A stretch of 47,077 nucleotides of DNA, taken from contig JAFSEU010000005.1 of NCBI GenBank assembly GCA_017435565.1, positions 1 through 47,077 of the forward strand. Reading direction: 5' to 3'. Made by a program: the position numbers and the translations under genes. This stretch comes from Oscillospiraceae bacterium (GTDB taxonomy: Bacteria > Bacillota > Clostridia > Oscillospirales > Ruminococcaceae). Below the pieces are notes generated by a model that ran no database searches, had not been told where the DNA came from, and worked only from the letters and a program-made list of their open reading frames with translations. The stretch's first letter is position 1, and each line of letters starts with the position of its first letter. Below are positions 25,039-31,834 of the stretch, piece after piece.

Positions 25039-25917
25039 TCACACATTTTCATCCGATCTGCGTTTTATAAATTCAACCAAAAATCCATAAAAATCAGCCG
25101 ATATATCCGAAATATGGCTTCTGTCATGAAAGCCGATAATAAGCTGCCTTTTGCAAACCGTATTTATTACCGGAAGGAATGCAATATCCTTAGGCTTTTC
25201 GCCCCATGAAAATGCAGGCCAGAAGCCTATGCCGACATTTGAGCGAATAAGGTTCATAACAGCTATAGGTGAATCCGATTCAAAGATAATCTGCGGTTCA
25301 ATCTGCGCTATGCGGCACATTCTGTCGCACACCCTGCGGAAGAGCCTTGAACCGGCAAGGCTTATAAACCCTTCATTTGCAACAGCCTTCAAATCCACCG
25401 ATTCAAGCTGTGCAAATTCGGATTTGCGCGACACGGCAAGATATATATTTTCGCTGATAACCTCTTTTTTGTCAAAGCTCGGCAGCCTTGAAAAATCAAC
25501 ATCATCGGTTGATACCGATATATCGCAATAGCTTTCCGCCTCGTTCTGCACAACCTGAAAAATTGCCGCAGGATTGCTTTTTTTATATTCAACAATAGCC
25601 TGTGTAACCATTGCAGAAGCCGCAAGTACATTGACATTGATTGTATTTTTCGACTTGCTTTTCATATCATCAAATTCACGCCCGATATTATCAAGCACGG
25701 GGAAAACATCATCAAGCCTGTTTTTCAGGAATTCACCGAACGGAGTCAGATATATATTCCTTTTGTGCTTGTAAAAAAGAGGCGCCGAAAGCTCGTCCTC
25801 AAGAAGCTTTATCGCCTTTGTAAGCGAAGGCTGTGCTATGCACAGCACCTTGGCTGCATTTGTAACATGGCAGAGCTTTGCGGTAACGTAAAAATAATAA
25901 AGCTTGTTATAATCCAT
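25039..25917 (-). CDS. LysR-family transcriptional regulator
   Basis: A 292-residue regulator. The winged helix-turn-helix is at about residues 1-60 (YYFYVTAKLCHVTNAAKVLC, AQPSLTKAIKLLEDEL, PLFYKHKRNIYLTPFGE). The periplasmic-binding-protein-like effector domain follows, with FESDSPIAVMNLIRSNVGIG as a typical element. ATG at 25917 is chosen because AAAGAG lies 8 bases upstream. It is divergent from the PQ-loop gene at 26035, the usual arrangement for a LysR regulator and its target. The effector is unknown. Confidence 0.92.
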   Translation of the reverse strand: MDYNKLYYFYVTAKLCHVTNAAKVLCIAQPSLTKAIKLLEDELSAPLFYKHKRNIYLTPFGEFLKNRLDDVFPVLDNIGREFDDMKSKSKNTINVNVLAASAMVTQAIVEYKKSNPAAIFQVVQNEAESYCDISVSTDDVDFSRLPSFDKKEVISENIYLAVSRKSEFAQLESVDLKAVANEGFISLAGSRLFRRVCDRMCRIAQIEPQIIFESDSPIAVMNLIRSNVGIGFWPAFSWGEKPKDIAFLPVINTVCKRQLIIGFHDRSHISDISADFYGFLVEFIKRRSDENV

Positions 25918-25964
25918 TAACATCACTCTTTCATTTATAGTTTTTATCTATCAATATTATAATT

Positions 25965-25993
25965 ATTATATATTTTACATTATAAAATGTCAA
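25965..25993 (-). promoter_or_regulatory. Promoter for the LysR gene
   Basis: Minus strand TTGACA (25988-25993) and TATAAT (25965-25970), 17-bp spacer. It overlaps the divergent promoter at 25974-26002 almost completely. Confidence 0.85.
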
Positions 25994-26002
25994 TGCTATA
26001 AT
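25974..26002 (+). promoter_or_regulatory. Promoter for the PQ-loop protein gene
   Basis: TTTACA (25974-25979) and TATAAT (25997-26002), 17-bp spacer. An inverted repeat ACATT (25977-25981) / AATGT (25986-25990) lies inside and is a candidate LysR site. Confidence 0.8.
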
Positions 26003-26034
26003 AATATAAAACAAAAGAAAAGAGGATATTTTTT

Positions 26035-26313
26035 ATGACATCGTTTTTTGAATTCGCAATGCTCTTGTGCTTTGGCCTTTCGTGGCCTATTTCGGTTTAC
26101 AAAAGCTACACATCGAAATCAACAAAAGGCAAAAGCGTTTTCTTTATTTCCGCAATAATTCTGGGCTACATCTGCGGCATCGCGGGAAAAATCATCGGTC
26201 ACAACATAAACTTTGTACTTGCAATTTATATTTTCAATCTCGTTATGGTCAGCATTGATTTTGCGCTTTATTTTATAAATAAAAAGCATGAGAAAAAAGC
26301 GCATATAGCCTGA
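26035..26313 (+). CDS. Small PQ-loop (SemiSWEET-like) membrane protein
   Basis: A 92-residue protein with three predicted membrane helices. LSWPISVYKSYTSKSTKGKS after helix 1 matches the PQ-loop signature of SemiSWEET and related half-transporters, although the motif has Pro-Ile instead of Pro-Gln. SemiSWEETs dimerise to carry sugars; other PQ-loop proteins move amino acids, so the substrate is open. AGAGGA precedes the ATG. It is divergent from a LysR regulator with interleaved promoters, which suggests regulation by that protein. Confidence 0.75.
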   Translation: MTSFFEFAMLLCFGLSWPISVYKSYTSKSTKGKSVFFISAIILGYICGIAGKIIGHNINFVLAIYIFNLVMVSIDFALYFINKKHEKKAHIA

Positions 26314-26336
26314 ATTTCATTAATTTTCAAAAAAGC

Positions 26337-26365
26337 GTGACAAACGCTTTGTAATGTGGTATAAT
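26337..26365 (+). promoter_or_regulatory. Promoter for metG
   Basis: GTGACA (26337-26342) and TATAAT (26360-26365) with a 17-bp spacer, predicting a start near 26372. The leader of about 65 bases shows no T-box. Confidence 0.75.
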
Positions 26366-26436
26366 GATTTTGTATGCAGATTCTGCCATTAACGAAGCTG
26401 CACAAAAAACATCTCTTTCATCAGGAGGAATAAAAT

Positions 26437-28377
26437 ATGAAACCAAAATACTACATTACAACCGCAATCGCTTACACCTCAAGAAAGCCGCACATCGGCA
26501 ACAGCTATGAAATTGTTATGACCGATGCCATTGCACGCTACAAGCGAATGCTCGGCTTTGATGTGCGCTTTCAGACAGGCACCGACGAGCACGGTCAGAA
26601 AATAGAAGAATATGCTAAGGAAGCAGGCGTTTCGCCCAAGGAATATGTTGACAAGGTTGCAGGCGAAATCAAGGAAATCTGCGATTTGCTCAACACCACC
26701 TACGACCATTTCATCAGAACAACGGACGATTATCACGAAACGGCCGTGCAGAAAATCTTCAAAAAACTGTACGACCAAGGCGACATTTATAAGAGCGAAT
26801 ACGAAGGACTTTACTGCACTCCCTGCGAGAGCTTCTGGACACAGTCCCAGCTTGTTGACGGCAAATGTCCCGACTGCGGCAGAGAAGTAAAGCCCGCAAA
26901 GGAAGAAGCGTATTTCCTGCGCCTTTCAAAATATCAGCAGCAGCTTGAAGATTATATCGAGCAGAATCCTGATTTTATCTATCCCGAAAGCCGCAAAAAG
27001 GAAATGCTTAACAACTTTATCAAGCCCGGTCTGCAGGATTTGTGCGTTTCACGTTCCTCTTTCAAATGGGGCGTGCCCGTAAGCTTTGATGAAAAGCACG
27101 TTATCTATGTATGGATTGACGCTCTTTCAAACTATATCACAGGTTTGGGCTATACAGCTGACGGTGAAAATTCGGAAAACTATTCAAAATACTGGCCTGC
27201 TGATGTTCACATCATCGGCAAGGATATAGTGAGATTCCATTCAATTTACTGGCCCATTATGCTTATGGCGCTGGGCGAGCCGTTACCCAAGCAGATTTTT
27301 GGTCATCCGTGGATGCTTTTCGGCACCGACAAAATGTCAAAATCCAGAGGCAACACAATTTATGCCGATGATCTGGTAAATCTGATTGGCGTTGACGCTG
27401 TGCGTTATTATCTGCTTGCCGAAATGCCCTATGCTTCGGATGGTTCGATAACATATGAAACTGTTTTTGAACGCTATAATTCTGACCTTGCAAACACTCT
27501 GGGAAATCTTGTTAACAGAACAGTTGCAATGGTAAACAAGTATTTTAACGGTATAATTCCCGAAAATGCACAAAAAGACGCTATTGACGATGAGCTTTGC
27601 GCATTTGCACTTGAAACCGTGAAGAATGTTGATAAGCTTATTGATGAATACAGAATAAGCGATGCGCTGGATGCCGTTATGAATCTTGCAAGGCGCAGCA
27701 ACAAGTATATTGACGAAACAATGCCCTGGGCACTGGCTAAGGACGAAGCTCAGAAGGGGAGACTCGGCAGCGTGCTTTATAATCTGCTTGAAAGCATAAG
27801 ATTTATTGCAATTCTGCTTTCACCCTTTATGCCGCAGACTTCGGCTTCGATTTTGGAGCAGATAGGCACAGATATTACCGATTACGAAAGTCTTGATGAA
27901 TTCGGCAAAATCGCAAGCGGCAAGAACGTAGGCACTGCAAAGGTGCTTTTCACAAGGCTTGATGCTGAAAAGCTTTTGGAAGAAATTAACGCAAAAATGC
28001 AAAAGGCACAGGAAGAATCCGCACCCGAAATAGAGGTTGAACCCATTGCAGATGAAATTGTTATAGATGATTTTGCAAAGGTTGATTTGCGTGTGGGCAA
28101 GGTTATTTCGTGCGAAAAAGCCCCAAAATCCAAAAAGCTGCTTATTTTAAAGCTTGATGACGGCATGGGTGGCAGACAGATTTGTTCGGGAATTGCACAG
28201 TGGTATGCCCCCGAAGATCTTATCGGCAAAAAGGTTATGTTTGTTGCAAACTTAAAGCCCAGAATGATGATGGGACAGATCAGTTGCGGTATGATTTGCG
28301 CCGCCGATATGCCCGATGGTTCGGCAAAGGTTATGTTTGCAGATAGTGATGCTCCCTGCGGTGCTAAGATTCACTGA
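26437..28377 (+). CDS. metG: Methionyl-tRNA synthetase
   Basis: A 646-residue class I synthetase that charges tRNA-Met. The HIGH-type motif is HIGN at residues 19-22, and KMSKS lies near 299 (DKMSKSRGN). A zinc site is formed by CTPCES and CPDCGREV. The anticodon-binding helical domain covers about 385-525, and the C-terminal tRNA-binding OB-fold is at about 540-646 (DFAKVDLRVGKVISCEKAPK). Length is normal for the Firmicute form with the appended domain. AGGAGG precedes the ATG. Confidence 0.98.
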   Translation: MKPKYYITTAIAYTSRKPHIGNSYEIVMTDAIARYKRMLGFDVRFQTGTDEHGQKIEEYAKEAGVSPKEYVDKVAGEIKEICDLLNTTYDHFIRTTDDYHETAVQKIFKKLYDQGDIYKSEYEGLYCTPCESFWTQSQLVDGKCPDCGREVKPAKEEAYFLRLSKYQQQLEDYIEQNPDFIYPESRKKEMLNNFIKPGLQDLCVSRSSFKWGVPVSFDEKHVIYVWIDALSNYITGLGYTADGENSENYSKYWPADVHIIGKDIVRFHSIYWPIMLMALGEPLPKQIFGHPWMLFGTDKMSKSRGNTIYADDLVNLIGVDAVRYYLLAEMPYASDGSITYETVFERYNSDLANTLGNLVNRTVAMVNKYFNGIIPENAQKDAIDDELCAFALETVKNVDKLIDEYRISDALDAVMNLARRSNKYIDETMPWALAKDEAQKGRLGSVLYNLLESIRFIAILLSPFMPQTSASILEQIGTDITDYESLDEFGKIASGKNVGTAKVLFTRLDAEKLLEEINAKMQKAQEESAPEIEVEPIADEIVIDDFAKVDLRVGKVISCEKAPKSKKLLILKLDDGMGGRQICSGIAQWYAPEDLIGKKVMFVANLKPRMMMGQISCGMICAADMPDGSAKVMFADSDAPCGAKIH

Positions 28378-28400
28378 CATCGCTGATTTGCGCAAAAGTA

Positions 28401-28437
28401 AAAGGTGCAAGAAATATTCTTGCACCTTTATTTTTTA
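28401..28437 (+). terminator. Terminator of metG
   Basis: Arms 28401-28413 and 28417-28429 form a perfect 13-bp stem with a 3-base loop, then ATTTTTT. It also separates metG from the convergent RHH gene. Confidence 0.93.
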
Positions 28438-28446
28438 TACAAATCT

Positions 28447-28620
28447 TTATTTATCTTCATCCTTCTCCAGATTATCAAGAGAATAACGCAGGCATTGTAT
28501 AACAAGCTGGTTCAGCGAGAGATTGTTTTCATATGCAAGCTTGTCAAGCTCTTCAACAAGCTCAATCGGCAATCGGAATGATTTTGTAACCGATTCATAC
28601 CCTTTTTGTATCTTCCACAT
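28447..28620 (-). CDS. Small ribbon-helix-helix (Arc/CopG-type) DNA-binding protein
   Basis: A 57-residue protein. Residues 11-17 (VTKSFRL) form the DNA-contacting beta strand, residues 18-32 the first helix and residues 35-50 (SLNQLVIQCLRYSLDN) the second helix, the classic MetJ/Arc layout. Dimers of such proteins bind inverted or tandem repeats and often repress their own promoter. AAAGGGAG precedes the ATG. It is divergent from the lipoprotein gene at 28769, and the shared region carries repeated TGCAATA half-sites. It has no toxin partner next to it, so an antitoxin role is not supported. Confidence 0.85.
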   Translation of the reverse strand: MWKIQKGYESVTKSFRLPIELVEELDKLAYENNLSLNQLVIQCLRYSLDNLEKDEDK

Positions 28621-28647
28621 ATATACACACTCCCTTTTTTACTATTA

Positions 28648-28714
28648 TGCAATATAATTTGTGTAAATGATACAATTTGTTTGCAATATTTTTGTATTGC
28701 ATAAATATTGCAAA
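28648..28714. promoter_or_regulatory. Operator-like repeat cluster (TGCAATA half-sites)
   Basis: Four half-sites are visible: TGCAATA at 28648-28654 and 28682-28688, and the inverted TATTGCA at 28695-28701 and 28706-28712. The segments 28680-28691 and 28703-28714 form a perfect 12-bp inverted repeat with an 11-base spacer. The last half-site overlaps the -35 of the lipoprotein promoter. It is a likely binding site for the adjacent RHH protein (inference). Confidence 0.75.
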
Positions 28715-28736
28715 AATCGATGCGCTGTGATATAAT
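28708..28736 (+). promoter_or_regulatory. Promoter for the two-repeat lipoprotein gene
   Basis: TTGCAA (28708-28713) and TATAAT (28731-28736) with a 17-bp spacer. The -35 falls within the operator-like repeats, so a bound protein would block RNA polymerase. Confidence 0.8.
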
Positions 28737-28768
28737 ATGAATATAATAAAATTTGGAGGTATGTAGTT

Positions 28769-29764
28769 ATGAAAAAATATTTAACTGTTTTTTGTTCAGT
28801 ATTGATGTTATTATCCTGCACAGCATGTTTTGAAACATCGGAAAGCACAGCGGATTCTGATGATACAAACATTTCTTCAAGCGTCGAAGACAGCGAAACG
28901 GATAATAGTGAAGTCAACCAAGAGGAATCAGAAAAAAGCAATACCAAAGCCGAAAACGATGAAACTAATGATGTAACAGAAGATCAGGAAACAAATGAGA
29001 GTGAAGAACTCTCGTTTGCTGAGGTAATTGCTGTAGACAATACCGAATGTTCAATCAAAATAACTGAAATTGACCCCGATAATATGTGGGGATTCGCTTT
29101 AAAAACGGAACTCGAAAACAAATCATCAGATAAGACATATATGTTTTCTGTACATAGTGCCTCAATTAATGGCGTCCAATCCGACCCGTTTTTTGCAACA
29201 GAAGTTGCTGCAGGCAAAAAATCCAATGAAGAGATTACATTTTCAGGCGACGAACTTGAAGAAAACGGTGTGGGGAACTATACCGATATTGAATTAACAT
29301 TCCGTGTTTATGATAGCGATGACTGGACTGCCGATGAGGTTGCAATCGAAACAATACATATTTATCCTTATGGCGAAGATAAAGCGGTTAAATTTGTTCG
29401 AGAACCTCAAGATTCTGACAACATAATTATCGATAACGAATATGTTACGGTTATTGTTACCGGCTACACCGACGATGATATTTGGGGATACACTGCCGAA
29501 CTGTATTTGGTAAATAAGACCGACAAAGATGTTATGTTCTCTGCAAATGATGTATCTGTAAACGGATATATGTCAGATCCATTCTATGCCACATCAGTTT
29601 CAGCCGGCAAATGCGCTTTCAGTTCAATCTCTTGGTCGGATACAACATTAGAAGAAAACGGTATTACTGACATTGAAGAAATAGAGATGGTATTCCGCGC
29701 CTACTGCTCGGACGATTGGACTTTAGATGATTTTGCAAACGAAACTATTATTTTAAATCCATAA
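28769..29764 (+). CDS. Secreted probable lipoprotein with two tandem homologous domains
   Basis: A 331-residue exported protein. A signal segment ends in SCTAC at about residues 16-20, an imperfect lipobox. An acidic Ser/Glu/Asn-rich linker covers about 23-85. Two related domains of about 110 residues follow. They share WGFALKTELENKS / WGYTAELYLVNKT, INGVQSDPFFATEVAAGK / VNGYMSDPFYATSVSAGK and DSDDWTADEVAIETI / CSDDWTLDDFANETI. I know no function for this domain; it is probably an outer-surface binding domain. TTTGGAGG precedes the ATG. A divergent RHH gene and operator-like repeats suggest tight control. Confidence 0.85.
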   Translation: MKKYLTVFCSVLMLLSCTACFETSESTADSDDTNISSSVEDSETDNSEVNQEESEKSNTKAENDETNDVTEDQETNESEELSFAEVIAVDNTECSIKITEIDPDNMWGFALKTELENKSSDKTYMFSVHSASINGVQSDPFFATEVAAGKKSNEEITFSGDELEENGVGNYTDIELTFRVYDSDDWTADEVAIETIHIYPYGEDKAVKFVREPQDSDNIIIDNEYVTVIVTGYTDDDIWGYTAELYLVNKTDKDVMFSANDVSVNGYMSDPFYATSVSAGKCAFSSISWSDTTLEENGITDIEEIEMVFRAYCSDDWTLDDFANETIILNP

Positions 29765-29770
29765 TATAAG

Positions 29771-29811
29771 AATAAGATTAATACACTTAAAATAGTATCG
29801 ATCTTATTTTT
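29771..29811 (+). terminator. Probable terminator of the lipoprotein gene
   Basis: Arms AATAAGAT (29771-29778) and ATCTTATT (29801-29808), with a short inner stem at 29781-29784 / 29795-29798, are followed by TTTT. Confidence 0.6.
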
Positions 29812-29891
29812 GTAGTTATTCTAGGCTTAACTAAACTATATTAAATTTAATATCAATGAAAAAACTGCTATATAAAAATCCTAACCATACA

Positions 29892-29923
29892 TAAAAATCG
29901 CCCTCTCAAAAAATGAGAGGGCG
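29892..29923 (-). terminator. Terminator of the phosphofructokinase gene
   Basis: Arms 29899-29908 and 29914-29923 pair perfectly over 10 bp, GC-rich, with a 5-base loop. Read leftward, the stem is followed by ATTTTTATG. It lies about 70 bases past the stop. Confidence 0.88.
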
Positions 29924-29996
29924 TTCGTATTTGTAATATGGTTATCAATCAACAAAATCATTCGGACAACCAAAATCCGAAAACTCCCCGTGCGGC

Positions 29997-31079
29997 TTAG
30001 CCACCGAAGGAAACGCCTAAATCACGGGCGGTTTTAACAAGCTGATGCTTCGGGTCTACAAGGCGAGCCTTGCCTGCGATGTCTTCAAGCTTGTTTGATG
30101 TGATTTTGCCGTTTACCATTGCAACGGTTCTGCCGTATTTTTCTTCGGCAAGAAGCGATGCGGCGTAAACACCGAACTTTGTGGCAAGAATTCTGTCATA
30201 AGCGCTGGGGCTGCCGCCTCTTAGCATATGTCCGGGAACGCATACTCTTGCTTCGCTGCCTGTAATTTCCTGAATCTGACGTGCAATGCGGTTTGTTGCG
30301 GTAGTTTCGCCCGCTTCAAGACGCTTTTTTGCACGTTCTTTTTTCTTCATTTCGGCTTCCGCCTTGCTGAATGCGCCTTCAGCAACAGCAACAATCGAAA
30401 AATCCTTGCCTGCGTTGTTGCGCTCCATAACAGCGTCGGCAACCTTGTCTATATCATAAGGAATTTCAGGAATGATTATGATATCGGCACCGCCCGCAAT
30501 GCCTGCGTTGAGCGTAAGCCAGCCTGCCTTGTTGCCCATAATTTCAACAACAAGAATTCGGGAATGGCTTGCGGCGGTTGTGTGAAGTCTGTCGATAACA
30601 TCAGTTGCTGTATCAACAGCAGTGTGAAAACCAAACGTCACGTCCGTACCGTATATATCGTTATCAATTGTCTTGGGCAGACCGATTACGTTCAGACCTT
30701 CCTGAGAAAGCAGATTCGATGTCTTGTGAGTTCCGTTTCCGCCTAAAGTAAGCAGACAATCAAGCTTCTGCTTTTTATAGGTTTCCTTCATATTCTTAAC
30801 CTTATCGACGTTATCCTCGCCGATAACCTGCATCAGCTTATACGGCTGACGCTTTGTTCCGAGAATTGTTCCGCCCTGAGTGAGAATGCCCGAAAAGTCC
30901 GAAGGCTTCATAATCTTTGTTTCGTTGTTGATAAGTCCGTAATATCCGTCAACAACACCTACAATTTCGATATTATCCTCGCCGAATTTTTCAAAGCAAG
31001 CCTTTGCAACGCCTCTTATTGTTGCGTTAAGACCGGGGCAGTCGCCACCGCTTGTAAGAATACCTATTCGCTTTTTCAT
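29997..31079 (-). CDS. pfkA: 6-phosphofructokinase, atypical phosphodonor motif
   Basis: A 360-residue phosphofructokinase, longer than the 320-residue bacterial ATP enzyme. The N-terminal GILTSGGDCPGLNA is conserved. The donor loop reads GGNGTHKT with N115 where Asp usually binds Mg, and PKTIDND with K136 where ATP enzymes have Gly. Lys at this site is associated with pyrophosphate-using or mixed-group enzymes, while the Gly after N115 is the ATP-like state. The donor is therefore uncertain. A charged insertion sits at about 243-258. It makes fructose-1,6-bisphosphate in glycolysis. GGGAGG precedes the ATG with a long (13-base) spacing. Confidence 0.9.
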   Translation of the reverse strand: MKKRIGILTSGGDCPGLNATIRGVAKACFEKFGEDNIEIVGVVDGYYGLINNETKIMKPSDFSGILTQGGTILGTKRQPYKLMQVIGEDNVDKVKNMKETYKKQKLDCLLTLGGNGTHKTSNLLSQEGLNVIGLPKTIDNDIYGTDVTFGFHTAVDTATDVIDRLHTTAASHSRILVVEIMGNKAGWLTLNAGIAGGADIIIIPEIPYDIDKVADAVMERNNAGKDFSIVAVAEGAFSKAEAEMKKKERAKKRLEAGETTATNRIARQIQEITGSEARVCVPGHMLRGGSPSAYDRILATKFGVYAASLLAEEKYGRTVAMVNGKITSNKLEDIAGKARLVDPKHQLVKTARDLGVSFGG

Positions 31080-31119
31080 AGTTAAAAAAATCCTCCCTTT
31101 GTATATGAAACTGAATATG

Positions 31120-31770
31120 TCAGAATTTAACTACGGCATAAAAAATCGAAAAATAGTGGAAGATACTTCCAGCGATTACAAACAAATGCCATATCGAATG
31201 CATATAATGCAGATTCTTGTAATTGTAGAACACAAGTCCGCCCATATAGAACGCACCGCCCAAAATCAAAAACACAAGGGAAATCGTCGGCATGCTCAGT
31301 CTGAAAGCCTCAAGTGCAATAATAATCGACCAACCGAGAATGATGTAGCAGGTCGCCACAACGCGACGTGAGCGCTTAAAAATCCACGTCAAAGTCATTC
31401 CGACAACTGCGGCAAGCCATATAATTCCAAATACTATCCAACCCTGTGCACCCTTTAAGCAGCAAAGCGCATAGGGCGTATAGGTTCCTGCAACGATAAG
31501 ATAAAGGCTGCTGTTGTCAAGAGCCTTGAAAAGTGCCTTGGCTTTTTCGTGCTTTTCACTGATAAGATGATAAACAAGCGACATTGAATAAAGAATAATC
31601 AACGTCAGCGCATAAACCGAGCAAGCCGCAACGGTAAGAGCTCCGCCGTAAATCGCGGCAAAAACTATCAGCACAGCAGCGCCGCCAATTGATAAAAGTG
31701 CGCCTGCACCGTGTGAAACAGAATTGAAAAGCTCTTCACCGAAGGTATAGCTTCTGTCGATAAAATCCAT
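31120..31770 (-). CDS. Hemolysin III / PAQR-family membrane protein
   Basis: A 216-residue protein with seven predicted membrane helices. The family residues are present: Ser/His in NSVSHGAGAL, SLVYHLIS with following Asp in DNSSLYLIVAGTYTP, and the final HSIWHLFVIAGSIFHYF, forming the likely zinc site. These proteins (YqfA/TrhA/YplQ) affect membrane fluidity; the hemolysin name is historical. ATG at 31770 is chosen because GAGGGG lies upstream; TTG at 31776 is too close. The phosphofructokinase gene follows after 40 bases. Confidence 0.92.
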   Translation of the reverse strand: MDFIDRSYTFGEELFNSVSHGAGALLSIGGAAVLIVFAAIYGGALTVAACSVYALTLIILYSMSLVYHLISEKHEKAKALFKALDNSSLYLIVAGTYTPYALCCLKGAQGWIVFGIIWLAAVVGMTLTWIFKRSRRVVATCYIILGWSIIIALEAFRLSMPTISLVFLILGGAFYMGGLVFYNYKNLHYMHSIWHLFVIAGSIFHYFSIFYAVVKF

Positions 31771-31834
31771 AAACAATCATCCCCTCTTTTACATTTGTCC
31801 GTTTTCTCTGTCTTTATGTATAAAGCTATGAATA

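Noticed and set aside
26366..26436. T-box riboswitch before metG
   Set aside because: The leader is only about 65 bases and has no T-box sequence, specifier stem or terminator/antiterminator pair.
28447..28620. Antitoxin of a toxin-antitoxin pair
   Set aside because: No small toxin gene lies next to it in either direction; the neighbours are metG and a divergent lipoprotein.
29838..29853. Perfect 16-base AT palindrome as operator
   Set aside because: It is made only of A and T in an AT-rich spacer between two terminators and has no nearby promoter.
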